Positions 8,750 through 18,194 are shown, counted from the stretch's first letter. The stretch: 33,085 nucleotides of DNA from Flavobacteriales bacterium (GCA_030591505.1 JAUVAY010000013.1:1-33085); one strand, 5' to 3'. A program made the numbers and translations. The notes: generated by a model not told the origin, from the letters alone.

Positions 8750-8947
8750 ATGTTGTTATCAATATTTTTAGGATTTATAGGACCATGGCAAGTTGTCTTG
8801 ATCGTGGCTATAGTATTGTTGTTGTTTGGAGGTAAGAAAATCCCTGAGTTAATGAAAGGATTAGGTAAAGGGATCAAAGAGTTCAAAATAGCAACGAAGG
8901 AGGAGGATGAAGATGCATCCGAAGAAAAAATGAAGGATAAATCTTAA
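8750..8947 (+). CDS. tatA: Twin-arginine translocase subunit TatA/TatE
   Basis: A 65-residue membrane protein with the TatA layout: one transmembrane helix at about 5-25 ([18 protein letters not shown]), the hinge FGGKKIPEL, an amphipathic helix ([14 protein letters not shown]) and a charged acidic tail. TatA oligomers form the pore that moves folded twin-arginine proteins across the inner membrane, with TatC, which is not in this window. The order tatA, (gatA), lytic transglycosylase, M23 peptidase is one I associate with Flavobacteriia, and it supports the assignment. Confidence 0.92.
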   Translation: MLLSIFLGFIGPWQVVLIVAIVLLLFGGKKIPELMKGLGKGIKEFKIATKEEDEDASEEKMKDKS

Positions 8948-8958
8948 ATACCTGCACG

Positions 8959-9111
8959 TTGAAGGAGTATTCAATACTTTCCGAAATCCGAAAGGATATC
9001 GAGGAAGGGGGTTTGCGTTTGTCTGATCTTGTAGATACGTATTTACAAAGAATTGAGGATAAACCTGATCTAAATATTTTCTTGAAATCTTTGATGAATC
9101 ACGCTAAATGA
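8959..9111 (+). pseudogene. Remnant resembling the N-terminus of gatA
   Basis: A 50-codon frame runs from a TTG at 8959 to TGA at 9109-9111. Its product contains LSEIRKDIEEGG, LSDLVDTYLQRIE and a PDLNIFLK segment. This matches the start of the GatA amidotransferase subunit (short helix, 'YL-RI', then 'LN-F') and nothing beyond it. GatA is normally about 480 residues with its Lys-Ser-Ser catalytic residues after position 70, and all of that is missing. The position between tatA and the transglycosylase is where I recall gatA sitting in Flavobacteriia. The stop overlaps the next start as ATGA, so it may persist as a translational coupler. Alternatives are an independent small protein or an assembly deletion. 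Confidence 0.6.
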
Positions 9112-10382
9112 TGAGGTTTCTTGTAGTTATACTTTTAAGTTTTATCTCGATTTTTCCAAGTCTTACTTATGCGCAGTCAGATAGTTTAACAGTCGATTCT
9201 ATAGCTATTGACGATAGAACAATAGCTGATGAGTCCTTTTATTATGATGGCTTTGACATTATTGCTCGTTATGATAGCATAACTCAATTGGATTTTTTAT
9301 TCGAGAATGATTTTAGTGACTGGCCCCCTGAGGAGTATGAAGAGACCTCCATTCCAGATTCATTGATAAACATTCAAATGCAAGCATTGAATGAGTTAAC
9401 ACCAATGGATTTTTTATATACCAAGGATGTTGGAAGCTTTATTAATTTGTACTCAGCCAGGAAGAGAAGACTGACCGAAAAAACAATGGGACTTGCGGAT
9501 CTCTATTTTCCCATATTTGAAGAAATGTTGGATCGATACGATATCCCAATGGAATTAAAATACCTTCCAATCGTTGAGTCAGGAATGAATCCTAAAGCAC
9601 GATCAAGAGTTGGAGCTACAGGCTTGTGGCAGTTTATGTATAGGACGGGAAAGAGCTATGGCCTGCAAGTTAATTCATATGTAGATGAACGTAAAGACCC
9701 TTATTTGGCGACAGAAGCGGCATGCAGGTATTTAAAATTCTTGCATCATATTTATGATGATTGGAGTTTAGCTTTAGCTGCATATAATGCCGGTCCTGGA
9801 AATGTAAATAAGGCTATTCGCCGTTCAGGAGGAAAGAAAAGTTATTGGGAAATTAGAAGGTATTTGCCAAGAGAAACCCGAAGCTATGTTCCTGCTTTTA
9901 TAGCAGTAAATTATGTATTTGCTTATCCGGAAGATTATAATTTAGTAAAGAATCCTGTTAAAATTGAATACTCTTATACAGATACGGTTCATGTAAATCA
10001 GCGGGTAGTATTTGAATATTTAAGTGCTTATACAGGGGTAGATAAAGATATGTTGGGCTTTCTTAATCCGATGTTTCGCCGGCAAGTGATACCAAAAAGC
10101 ACTGAAGAACCCTATGCTATTGTATTGCCAAAAGAAAGGATACCTGTTTTTATAATCAATGCTGATAGTATTTATGTAAAAAGTGCTATTGAAAATCCGG
10201 AACTGGAAGTCCCTGAACAAAACCAAAATATGGTTTCTTATAAGGTCAGAAGCGGTGATGTTTTAGGTACGATCGCTAATCGATATGGAGTAAGGGTGAG
10301 TGACATTCAAGAATGGAATAACTTAAGAGGGACGAGGATCAATGTGGGCCAAAAGCTAATCATTTACACATCAAGACCTTAG
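9108..10382 (+). CDS. MltD-like membrane-bound lytic murein transglycosylase with LysM
   Basis: 424 residues. The signal peptide is about 1-23 (ending SLTYAQ). An SLT/GH23 transglycosylase domain spans about 135-270: LPIVESGMNP carries catalytic Glu157, followed by GATGLWQFM near 169 and ALAAYNAGPGNV at 222-233. A single LysM repeat at about 376-421 (YKVRSGDVLGTIANRYGV) binds peptidoglycan. It should cleave the MurNAc-GlcNAc bond in the periplasm, forming 1,6-anhydro ends. Two ATG codons (9108 and 9111) are possible; the first overlaps the stop of the gatA remnant. The downstream M23 peptidase is a natural partner in wall remodelling. Confidence 0.92.
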   Translation: MMRFLVVILLSFISIFPSLTYAQSDSLTVDSIAIDDRTIADESFYYDGFDIIARYDSITQLDFLFENDFSDWPPEEYEETSIPDSLINIQMQALNELTPMDFLYTKDVGSFINLYSARKRRLTEKTMGLADLYFPIFEEMLDRYDIPMELKYLPIVESGMNPKARSRVGATGLWQFMYRTGKSYGLQVNSYVDERKDPYLATEAACRYLKFLHHIYDDWSLALAAYNAGPGNVNKAIRRSGGKKSYWEIRRYLPRETRSYVPAFIAVNYVFAYPEDYNLVKNPVKIEYSYTDTVHVNQRVVFEYLSAYTGVDKDMLGFLNPMFRRQVIPKSTEEPYAIVLPKERIPVFIINADSIYVKSAIENPELEVPEQNQNMVSYKVRSGDVLGTIANRYGVRVSDIQEWNNLRGTRINVGQKLIIYTSRP

Positions 10383-10439
10383 TGTTAATCTTACGATACG
10401 TGTTTTCTCTTCACCTAATTTGACGATATTTGTTTTATA

Positions 10440-11330
10440 ATGGCAAAAAAGAACGTAGAAAGTCAAGATCAAAAAGGGAAGGGTAAGTTTATTCATCGCT
10501 TACGTAATAAGTATCGTTTAGTAGTCATTAATGAAACCACTTTTGATGAACGTTTTTCCTATCGTTTATCGCCTCTCAATTTGATTTCAACTTTTGGGAT
10601 CACCCTCTTATTAATTAGTAGTTTAACCATACTTATTATTATTTATACGCCGCTTAAAGAATGGATTCCGGGCTACCCTAGTAATGAGATCAGGAAACAA
10701 TCTTATCATGCTGCAACAATGGCCGACTCACTTGCGGTAGTTGTTAGTCAGCATAGAAGATATAATGATAACCTTGTTCTTATATTGAAAGGCGAAATGC
10801 CGGCAGACTCCTTTTTAGTGGACAGCGGGCTAGGTTATACCTACGAAAACATTCAATTTACCCGTTCTCCTGAAGATTCAATATTACGAGACAGGTTTGA
10901 AAAAGAGGAGAAATATAATATTGTATTAACGCCTGGAATAAATAGTAAACGCCTGAAAGAAACGGTATTATTTTTCCCTCCGGTAAGAGGCCAGATCTCA
11001 GGACATTTTGATTCCGAGATCGATCATTTGGGTGTTGACATTACAGCTGATAAAAATGAACCCATTCTTGCCACTTTAGATGGAACCGTAATTTTATCAT
11101 CGTGGACTACCGAAGCGGGATACATCATTCAGATAATGCATAAGAATAACCTGGTTTCGGTATATAAACATAACTCGGTATTGCTTCATAAAATTGGAGA
11201 TGTTGTTACAGCGGGTGAGGCAATCGCAATTATTGGAAATACGGGAGAGATCACTACAGGACCCCATCTTCATTTTGAAATATGGCACGAAGGTGTTGCG
11301 GTCAATCCTGAAGAGTTTATTACTTTTTAA
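10440..11330 (+). CDS. Membrane-anchored M23-family metallopeptidase (LytM type)
   Basis: 296 residues. A cytoplasmic N-terminus of about 45 residues is followed by one transmembrane helix at about 48-71 (LISTFGITLLLISSLTILII). A linker and a C-terminal LytM/M23 domain (about 180-290) face the periplasm. The zinc and catalytic set is complete: HLGVD (His196, Asp200), YKH (His244) and GPHLHFE (His276, His278). It should therefore be an active peptidoglycan endopeptidase rather than a degenerate activator such as EnvC. It follows the lytic transglycosylase by 57 bases and precedes the GH3 gene by 8, so it belongs to the same cluster. Confidence 0.91.
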   Translation: MAKKNVESQDQKGKGKFIHRLRNKYRLVVINETTFDERFSYRLSPLNLISTFGITLLLISSLTILIIIYTPLKEWIPGYPSNEIRKQSYHAATMADSLAVVVSQHRRYNDNLVLILKGEMPADSFLVDSGLGYTYENIQFTRSPEDSILRDRFEKEEKYNIVLTPGINSKRLKETVLFFPPVRGQISGHFDSEIDHLGVDITADKNEPILATLDGTVILSSWTTEAGYIIQIMHKNNLVSVYKHNSVLLHKIGDVVTAGEAIAIIGNTGEITTGPHLHFEIWHEGVAVNPEEFITF

Positions 11331-11338
11331 TTTAGTTG

Positions 11339-12835
11339 ATGGGACTTAAATCCAAATTGAGTGTACTTTTTGCACGGTATATTGTATCGAAACAAAAAGT
11401 ATGGATGAATAATCCCATAGCAACTGCCCAATCAGATTTTAATAAACTTATCGTAAAGGGGAAAAAAACTGCTTTTGGAAGTGATCATAACTTTGATGAG
11501 ATACAAAACTATGATGATTTTAAAAAAAGGGTTCCTATTAGAGATTATGAAGGCTTAAAACCTTACATAGAAAGAGTACTTGACGGAGAAAAAGATGTTC
11601 TTTGGCCTGGTTTACCGATCTACTTTTGTAAAACCAGTGGGACAACTAGTGGGAGTAAATACATTCCTCTTACTAAGGATTCGATGCCCAATCATATTCA
11701 CTCGGCTCGTAATGCTTTACTCCACTATATTGTTGATTCAGGGAATAGCAATTTTGTTGATGGTAAAATGATTTTTTTACAAGGGAGTCCGATCTTAAAT
11801 AAAAAAGGAAAAATACCAATGGGTCGTTTATCTGGTATTGTCGCTAATTATGTTCCGAACTACCTACAAAATAATCGTATGCCAAGTTATAATACCAACT
11901 GCATTGAGGATTGGGAGGGAAAGGTAGATAAGATAGTAGATGAAACACTTTTTGAAGACATGCGATTGATCTCCGGAATACCTAGTTGGGTTCAAATGTA
12001 TTTCGAAAAACTGATACAGTCGTCGGGTAGATCAAGCATCAAAGAGATCTTTCCTAAATTCTCACTGTTTGTATATGGAGGAGTAAATTATGAACCCTAT
12101 CGCGAACATTTTGAAAAATTAATTGGAGATAGTATTGACAGTATTGAACTATTTCCCGCTTCTGAAGGATTTATTGCCTACCAGGATAAGCAGGATGAAA
12201 AAGGGCTTCTTTTGGTGCTTAATTCCGGGATCTTTTATGAATTTATTGTTGTCGAGAGTTACCATGATGAAGAACCCATAAGGATCTCACTGAAAGATGT
12301 TGAATTAGGAGTTAACTATGTATTGATCATCAATAGCAATGCCGGATTATGGGGGTATAATATTGGGGATACCATTATGTTCGTATCGCTACTACCATAC
12401 CGAATTATTGTAACTGGAAGGATAAAGCATTTTATATCCTCCTTCGGTGAGCACGTGATCGCAAAAGAAGTGGAAGTGGCCATGAGTAAAGCAGTAAAAC
12501 AATATGGCATACAGGTAATTGAATTTACAGTAGCAGCTCAGGTTAACCCTGAAGAGGGCTTACCTTACCATGAATGGTTTGTTGAGTTTGCAAGCGAACC
12601 AGAAGATATGACGGCCTTTAAAAAAACCATTGATAAAGAGTTACAAACTCAAAATTCTTATTATTACGATCTTATTCAAGGGAATATTCTTCAGGAATTA
12701 GTAATTAGTAGTGTCAAAAAGGAAGGATTTAATGGATATATGAAATCGATCGGTAAATTAGGTGGTCAGAATAAAGTCCCACGTTTATCGAACGATAGAA
12801 AGATTGCAGATGGATTACAAAAATTTTTAAAATAG
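11339..12835 (+). CDS. GH3 auxin-responsive-promoter family protein (acyl-adenylate type)
   Basis: About 498 residues from the ATG at 11339; a TTG immediately upstream (11336) is also in frame. The family signature is FCKTSGTTSGSKYIPLT, the ATP/AMP loop at about 96-112, followed by SGTT-type adenylation-fold features and a C-terminal mobile domain (VTGRIKHFISSFGEH). GH3 enzymes in plants join amino acids to acyl acids through an acyl-adenylate. Bacterial homologues are widespread in Bacteroidota, and I know of no characterised substrate for them. The gene sits 8 bases after the M23 peptidase and 1 base before the dxr start codon, so it is firmly within the operon. A role in lipid or envelope metabolism would fit but is inference. 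Confidence 0.85.
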   Translation: MGLKSKLSVLFARYIVSKQKVWMNNPIATAQSDFNKLIVKGKKTAFGSDHNFDEIQNYDDFKKRVPIRDYEGLKPYIERVLDGEKDVLWPGLPIYFCKTSGTTSGSKYIPLTKDSMPNHIHSARNALLHYIVDSGNSNFVDGKMIFLQGSPILNKKGKIPMGRLSGIVANYVPNYLQNNRMPSYNTNCIEDWEGKVDKIVDETLFEDMRLISGIPSWVQMYFEKLIQSSGRSSIKEIFPKFSLFVYGGVNYEPYREHFEKLIGDSIDSIELFPASEGFIAYQDKQDEKGLLLVLNSGIFYEFIVVESYHDEEPIRISLKDVELGVNYVLIINSNAGLWGYNIGDTIMFVSLLPYRIIVTGRIKHFISSFGEHVIAKEVEVAMSKAVKQYGIQVIEFTVAAQVNPEEGLPYHEWFVEFASEPEDMTAFKKTIDKELQTQNSYYYDLIQGNILQELVISSVKKEGFNGYMKSIGKLGGQNKVPRLSNDRKIADGLQKFLK

Positions 12836-12836
12836 T

Positions 12837-13988
12837 TTGAAAAAGAGAATCGCAATAGTAGGATCAACCGGATCCATTGGAACCCAAGCACTAGATGTTG
12901 TTTCGGCTCATCCTGACCAATTTGAAGTTACCGTTTTGATTGCTGGTAATAATGTTACTTTACTTAAAGAACAAGCGCTAAAATTCAAGCCGGATAGCGT
13001 CGTTATCGCAAATGAAGATCATTATAAGGAATTAAATGACGCATTATTTTCTGAAGGGATAAAAGTATATGCCGGAAACGAAGCTATAGAACAAATAATG
13101 AGTCATGGCGATGTTGATATTGTGCTCACAGCAACGGTTGGGTTTTCAGGATTAAAGCCAACACTTGCTGCGATCGAAGCTGGAAAAACGATCGCTTTAG
13201 CCAATAAGGAAACGATGGTAGTTGCCGGTGATCTCGTAACGAAAAGAGCAAGGGCAAAAGGGGTGAATATTCTTCCCGTAGATTCAGAACATTCAGCAAT
13301 TTTTCAATCCTGGACGGGTGAATTTGATAATCCATTAGAAAAAATATATCTCACTGCTTCCGGAGGACCTTTTCGAGGGAGAACACGTGCAGAAATGGAA
13401 AAAGTAACGCGCGCTCAAGCATTGAAACATCCAAATTGGGATATGGGAGCAAAAATCACTATCGACTCTGCTTCAATGATGAACAAAGGATTAGAGGTGA
13501 TTGAGGCCTATTGGTTATTTGGATTGAAAAAAGAGCAGATAGATGTGATCGTTCACCCTCAGTCGATCATTCATTCCATTATTCAGTTTCACGATGGATC
13601 GATGAAAGCACAAATGGGATTGCCTGATATGAAATTGCCTATTCAGTATGCAATGGCTTACCCGAAACGACTTAAAAATGATTTTAAGCGCTTCAACTTC
13701 TTGGATTACCCCTCATTAACATTCGAAAAACCAGATCTTGAAGTGTTTAGAAACCTTCAATTGGCCTACGATGCAATGGATAAAGGGGGCAATATGGCAT
13801 GTATTCTTAATGCCTCGAATGAAGTGGTGGTAGATGCTTTTTTGAAAGATAAAATAGGTTTTTTAGCAATGTCGGACGCAATAGAAAAGGTAATGTCATC
13901 AGCATCTTTTATTAAGAACCCTGGTTTAGAAGATTATTTAGAGAGTGATAAAGAAGCAAGAAGGTTAACAGAAGAGTTGATCTATTAA
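12837..13988 (+). CDS. dxr: 1-deoxy-D-xylulose 5-phosphate reductoisomerase
   Basis: 383 residues from a TTG start at 12837, one base after the GH3 stop; no ATG lies near. The N-terminal NADPH-binding motif GSTGSIGTQ is at 9-17 and LANKET at 121-126. The metal site is VDSEHSA (Asp149, Glu151) with NKGLEVIEA (Glu220). The enzyme converts DXP to MEP, the committed step of the MEP isoprenoid pathway, in the cytoplasm. Length and motifs are normal. In many Bacteroidota rseP follows dxr, but here the next gene is convergent and unrelated. The TAA stop runs into the first arm of a hairpin repeat. Confidence 0.96.
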   Translation: MKKRIAIVGSTGSIGTQALDVVSAHPDQFEVTVLIAGNNVTLLKEQALKFKPDSVVIANEDHYKELNDALFSEGIKVYAGNEAIEQIMSHGDVDIVLTATVGFSGLKPTLAAIEAGKTIALANKETMVVAGDLVTKRARAKGVNILPVDSEHSAIFQSWTGEFDNPLEKIYLTASGGPFRGRTRAEMEKVTRAQALKHPNWDMGAKITIDSASMMNKGLEVIEAYWLFGLKKEQIDVIVHPQSIIHSIIQFHDGSMKAQMGLPDMKLPIQYAMAYPKRLKNDFKRFNFLDYPSLTFEKPDLEVFRNLQLAYDAMDKGGNMACILNASNEVVVDAFLKDKIGFLAMSDAIEKVMSSASFIKNPGLEDYLESDKEARRLTEELIY

Positions 13989-14035
13989 CCGTGGATAAAA
14001 TCCACGGTATGAAATCCATGGTATAAATCCCATGG
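13988..14035. repeat. Hairpin repeat cluster between convergent genes (REP-like, possible terminator)
   Basis: ACCGTGGA (13988-13995) and TCCACGGT (14001-14008) form a perfect 8-bp inverted repeat around TAAAA. CCATGG then occurs at 14016-14021 and 14030-14035. The block reads as three degenerate copies of AATCCAyGGTwTrA. It fills the whole 48-bp gap between dxr and the convergent barrel gene and starts on the last base of the dxr stop. A related hairpin lies at 20429-20452. It may end transcription from both sides. Confidence 0.6.
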
Positions 14036-14036
14036 T

Positions 14037-15584
14037 TTAAAAGCTATAATACCTATTCCAAATTGTCGTAGAGAGACCTACAAATACCTGAGTAGAAAAA
14101 GCACTTGCTCCTTTATAATTTTCGTTTCTTAATTGTAATCCACCAATTAGTTTCAGGCGATTTTCTGATGATAGTAAGTAGCTGTATTGCAGTTGATATA
14201 AAAACACCTTACGTTGATCACCCTGACCGATATAATTGCCATATACATTCGTTGGATTAGTATAGGCTTTAAATATATCTCCACCCATGTTCTCTCCGTC
14301 AGGGTCTTCGCCTTTTAAATAGGCGATGATCCTGTTTTCAATTCTCCCTCTTTTTCCTATTTGGAAATTGAACTCTACGATTCCTTCATAAAAATTAGCA
14401 CCTAAAGGATGAGCAATAGCCTCACCTAAGTGAGCGTAATTTTGTTTTGGACTTCCATGAGAAAAGGTGAAAGGCCGTGCTAAGTTAAACTCAAAACGCA
14501 AGAAAGTTTTTGCTAATGAAAAGGGTTCAAAAACTTTTAAGCCCAATTGTATGGCGTATTTATTTGCCCACCACCCATCTCCGGAAGTCATTTCGCGTAA
14601 TAGAAATTCATCGAGTAAAAATTGAGTATAAATGGTCCAGCGTTTCTTTATTTTAACGCTAAGGTCAAAGCCTAATAAGGAATTATCCGCTGAGCCAATA
14701 GAATATTCAACCGGTCTGTAAAACTGAATAGGGTTAGCATAATGAGCATCGAATCCCCTATAGTAAGTGCTATCGGAAGCTTGCCAAACGATAGATTCAA
14801 AGAAGCCTACATGCAACCAGGGTGTTGCATTCCAACTTAGATAATGCCTTGCTGTATATTTTCCTGCTTGTTGCCAATCAGGACCAGTGTTTGGAGCTAA
14901 ATGTGTTAAAGATGAATAGGTAGCTGAGAAGTTTAAGTGCCAGATATTGAGGTTCAATCTTCCAAATGGATTATTGGAGGCAATATCTGACACAAAGAAT
15001 GACCGGTAACCATCACCGATAAAGTGTTTTCCAAGGCCTCCTTCAATACGTAGAAAGTCAAAAGGGCGATAAGAAAGTAAAGCATCGATCCGAGTGAAAT
15101 TATAGCCTAATTCTCCGGGATATGCCCTGCCCATTCCGGGAACTACACCATGAGATTCAGTGAAATTTGAAACGTAATTGGGATAAGTACTGTCTTCAAA
15201 ATAAGCGCTTAGAGAAAAGTATAACTTGCTGCCAAAATGAGATTTCAATGCGAGCCCAAGACCTACTTGACCAAGAGCAGAAGAAGAGTCATTAGAAGAA
15301 AATCCACCGCTAATATTGACTAATGGAAAGAGGTTGATCGAACTCTTATCCCATTCTTTTATTAGACCAATATCCCATATTCCCTCACCGTAAAGATTGG
15401 TTTTTATGGAATCTTCTATTACATAGGCTTTAACAGTCGAATGAAAGCCTTGGTTATGATTGAAAGTAAAGTGATGTTCCGTTTTCTCGTTGATTTCATT
15501 TTCAAGCCAAAGAGATTCTTGTCCGAAAGAATGGGATGTAATTAAGATACTATATAGAAAAAGTAGCCTAGCTATTTTTCGCAT
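14037..15584 (-). CDS. RemB/Wzi-like outer-membrane beta-barrel protein (copy 1)
   Basis: 515 residues with a signal peptide of about 1-21 (ending SHSFGQ), followed by alternating aromatic-rich strands to a terminal Phe (NRYYSF), as expected of an outer-membrane barrel. It shares with the 16662-18194 protein the motif GVVPGMGR (146-153), then FLRI and GDGYRS (190-195) with SDIASNNP. These are the marks I associate with the capsule-assembly Wzi / gliding protein RemB group in Flavobacteriia. A role in exporting, anchoring or moving surface polysaccharide is inferred from family and context. Its start overlaps the upstream WecA-like gene by 17 bp, so it is translationally coupled. It is the last gene of the glycan operon. 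Confidence 0.72.
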   Translation of the reverse strand: MRKIARLLFLYSILITSHSFGQESLWLENEINEKTEHHFTFNHNQGFHSTVKAYVIEDSIKTNLYGEGIWDIGLIKEWDKSSINLFPLVNISGGFSSNDSSSALGQVGLGLALKSHFGSKLYFSLSAYFEDSTYPNYVSNFTESHGVVPGMGRAYPGELGYNFTRIDALLSYRPFDFLRIEGGLGKHFIGDGYRSFFVSDIASNNPFGRLNLNIWHLNFSATYSSLTHLAPNTGPDWQQAGKYTARHYLSWNATPWLHVGFFESIVWQASDSTYYRGFDAHYANPIQFYRPVEYSIGSADNSLLGFDLSVKIKKRWTIYTQFLLDEFLLREMTSGDGWWANKYAIQLGLKVFEPFSLAKTFLRFEFNLARPFTFSHGSPKQNYAHLGEAIAHPLGANFYEGIVEFNFQIGKRGRIENRIIAYLKGEDPDGENMGGDIFKAYTNPTNVYGNYIGQGDQRKVFLYQLQYSYLLSSENRLKLIGGLQLRNENYKGASAFSTQVFVGLSTTIWNRYYSF

Positions 15585-16650
15585 CCTTCTTTTTAATTTT
15601 CATTAATAAAAAAATCAGAAAGAAATCAAATATCAGTAGTAGGACTAAGGAGAGGTTGGGTTCCAGACCATTTGTCAATAGTAACATAGCCACCATTAAC
15701 AGACTGTAGATCGAGATGAAAAGCACGATCTGCTTGTGATTCATCCCATTTAACAACATTTTATGATGAATATGGTTCTTATCTGCTTTCAAAGGCGATT
15801 GTCCCTTTAATGCGCGTAAGGTAAATACACGAATTGTATCTGTTAAAGGGTAAGCTAATAAGGTCATGGCTACCAAAGGGGTTCTGATTTGATCAAAGGG
15901 GTATATCATTTGACTATTGTCTTTGCTTATCAGCCAAATGGCAAGTAGGGATACGATTACTCCAATGGTCATAGAACCTGAATCACCCATAAAAATCTTA
16001 GCTGGAGAGAAATTAAAGAATAAAAACCCCAATAATGCACCAGCGAGTACAGCTGATAATAAAACCAATGTTTGGTTTCCTAGCAAGTAAAACCAGACAG
16101 CGAAAAAGATGGCGATAATAAGCCCTTGTGAGGCAGCCAATCCATCTACTCCATCAATTAAATTGAAGGCATTCACAATAACGATATAAACGAAAAAAGA
16201 GAGGAGAATACTTGCCCAATAAGGGACCTCATATAAGCCTAATAAACCATCAAAGTTTGTAATTCGAAAATCTCCCATAATGACAAGGATAAACCCCACA
16301 AGTGTTAAGGCTAATAGCTTTTTCATTGGAGAAACTCCTATGATGTCATCTTTCACACCGATAAAAAATAAGATGATAAGTGAGGCTGATAAGTACTTTA
16401 GATCAAGAGATTGCTCCAGTAGTGTTTCGTAGCTGATAGCAGGGTTTGTAGGCAGCCATAATGAAAAGGCAAATAAGATGGAGGCAAAAATGATGATCCC
16501 TCCAATGGTTGGAACTCTTCGATTATGGAGTTTACGATCTTCTCCCGGAACATCAACTAATTGCTTAAGCTTTGCCACTTTTATTAATGATGGTGTGGTG
16601 ACCAGTACGACAAAAAATGAAGTTAAAAATCCTATAATTATTTCTTTCAC
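15568..16650 (-). CDS. WecA/TagO-type polyprenyl-phosphate HexNAc-1-phosphate transferase
   Basis: 360 residues from a GTG at 16650, with about ten transmembrane helices. MraY/WecA superfamily motifs are in order: VKDD (Asp101, Asp102), the catalytic NAFNLIDGVDGLA at 160-172, GDSGS at 222-226 and the HIHH motif at 293-296. The WecA/TagO branch is favoured over MraY by the C-terminal HIHH motif and the glycan-operon setting. It would transfer a sugar-1-phosphate, often GlcNAc-1-P, from a UDP-sugar to undecaprenyl phosphate at the inner membrane, starting a surface glycan. It lies between two paralogous barrel genes and overlaps the downstream one. Confidence 0.9.
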   Translation of the reverse strand: MKEIIIGFLTSFFVVLVTTPSLIKVAKLKQLVDVPGEDRKLHNRRVPTIGGIIIFASILFAFSLWLPTNPAISYETLLEQSLDLKYLSASLIILFFIGVKDDIIGVSPMKKLLALTLVGFILVIMGDFRITNFDGLLGLYEVPYWASILLSFFVYIVIVNAFNLIDGVDGLAASQGLIIAIFFAVWFYLLGNQTLVLLSAVLAGALLGFLFFNFSPAKIFMGDSGSMTIGVIVSLLAIWLISKDNSQMIYPFDQIRTPLVAMTLLAYPLTDTIRVFTLRALKGQSPLKADKNHIHHKMLLNGMNHKQIVLFISIYSLLMVAMLLLTNGLEPNLSLVLLLIFDFFLIFLLMKIKKKDAKNS

Positions 16651-16661
16651 GGCGTTTGGGT

Positions 16662-18194
16662 TTAGAAGTCTCTGTATTCGTTATATAAGCTAGTTCTGAA
16701 TGTTAGGTAAAGGTAATCGGTTTTGCCAAAAATGTTATCATAGTCACTTCTTCGCATCGTATACCCTAGTCCGATATTCATATTTGTTTTTGGATTAAGT
16801 AAGAAATAGACTTCAGTATTTAAAATGTACGATAATGGAGGGAAATCTGGATTTGGAGCAAGGGTTAGTTCGGTATCAATAAATCCCCATAATTGTGCAT
16901 CTGATACTACTCTTTCGGCAAAGTTAAATGCACCCTTAAAGTGTATTTTTTTATAATGATACATAAGTTGAACATATAATTCACTAAACCCAGAACCTAA
17001 AGTATGTGCCAATGGTTGCGAATAATGACTAAATGAATTGGATATACTTTTTCCAAAGCTACTCGTACTTGTCGCCAATGAATATTCAATAGTGAAGTCA
17101 AGGTTTGGCAACACATCCCATAATGAGAGTCCAATCAAACTTGATACCTCTTCCCATCCGTTTGGGTTTGTAGCCGCCTCAAAATAGACTCTCCCATTTT
17201 TCCATATTTCCCAAGAAAAATTCATTCCAATCTTATTAATGTAATTCTTATTATTTATCAATGGATTGACCAATAGAATAGGGTTAAGGGCATCTAAATA
17301 GAAGTTTTTTACGCTGTCTTGTGCTGCAATTGGAAGGATGGTCCCACTAAATAAACCCACAGTTATTTTCCTATTCGGCATATAGCTCAGATAATGAAAA
17401 GCCCCCATTTTTCGTTCGAATAATGACTCCGGTGTTTCTCCTTTTGGTAAACGGATGAGGTCTTGAAGCACAGCATAGTTTAAAGTGTACTTGAGTTTTC
17501 GATTGGCAAATAGCAAGTCAATTTTAAGATGTGGATAGTTAAAAGCATTATCAGATAAAAGAACAGAGCGATATCCAAATCCTAAAAAGTCTTTGTCGTT
17601 TCCAAGCTTAATACGTAAAAAAGATGTGGCCTCCCAAGTTATAGAAGCGCTAGCCATAGAATAATCGAAATCTTGATTTTTAAAATCTTTTACTCTCCCC
17701 ATTCCTGGTACAACTCCATTATTTTCTACAAATGTGTTGATGTATGACGGAAATCGAGCTTGATTCTCCAGAAAGGAGGTACTAAATGAAATGTTTTTTC
17801 CCAAGAGCCCTTCTATCTTTATTCCACGGGTATTTTGATAAAGCATAGTTGAAGAGCTATCCACCAGGTCAATTCCACCAGAAAAATTAAATATGGGATC
17901 TATGGTCAGATAAAGATTCTTCTTATCCAGAATAATGAAGTTTTCCTCAAATAACTTTCTACCTAGCCAATTCCGCTGACTAGTTGTATCACGAGCTAAA
18001 AAAGGAGTGTTTTGTGTTGATGAAAGGTCATTGCTGAACAAACTTGCATAACTCAAATGAATTGAATCTTGATTAATTGCCGCTTGATGATAGAAGTCTG
18101 ACCGTAGTGAATGGAGCAATGGCAACTCTACAATTTGTGCTTGTCCGCTTAAAAACAGAACGAACCCAAAGAGTAAGCCAAATGCTTTTTTCAT
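16662..18194 (-). CDS. RemB/Wzi-like outer-membrane beta-barrel protein (copy 2)
   Basis: 510 residues with a signal peptide of about 1-20 (ending LSGQAQ) and strand-rich sequence throughout. It is a paralogue of the 14037-15584 protein: GVVPGMGR is at 160-167, FLRI near 192, GFGYRS at 205-210 with SDNAFNYP, and later HYLSYMP matches HYLSWNA. Overall similarity outside these blocks looks low, so the duplication is old. It overlaps the fcl stop by 4 bp (ATGA) and ends 11 bp before the WecA-like GTG. It belongs to the same transcript as the GDP-fucose genes. A role in polysaccharide export, attachment or gliding is inferred. Confidence 0.72.
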   Translation of the reverse strand: MKKAFGLLFGFVLFLSGQAQIVELPLLHSLRSDFYHQAAINQDSIHLSYASLFSNDLSSTQNTPFLARDTTSQRNWLGRKLFEENFIILDKKNLYLTIDPIFNFSGGIDLVDSSSTMLYQNTRGIKIEGLLGKNISFSTSFLENQARFPSYINTFVENNGVVPGMGRVKDFKNQDFDYSMASASITWEATSFLRIKLGNDKDFLGFGYRSVLLSDNAFNYPHLKIDLLFANRKLKYTLNYAVLQDLIRLPKGETPESLFERKMGAFHYLSYMPNRKITVGLFSGTILPIAAQDSVKNFYLDALNPILLVNPLINNKNYINKIGMNFSWEIWKNGRVYFEAATNPNGWEEVSSLIGLSLWDVLPNLDFTIEYSLATSTSSFGKSISNSFSHYSQPLAHTLGSGFSELYVQLMYHYKKIHFKGAFNFAERVVSDAQLWGFIDTELTLAPNPDFPPLSYILNTEVYFLLNPKTNMNIGLGYTMRRSDYDNIFGKTDYLYLTFRTSLYNEYRDF

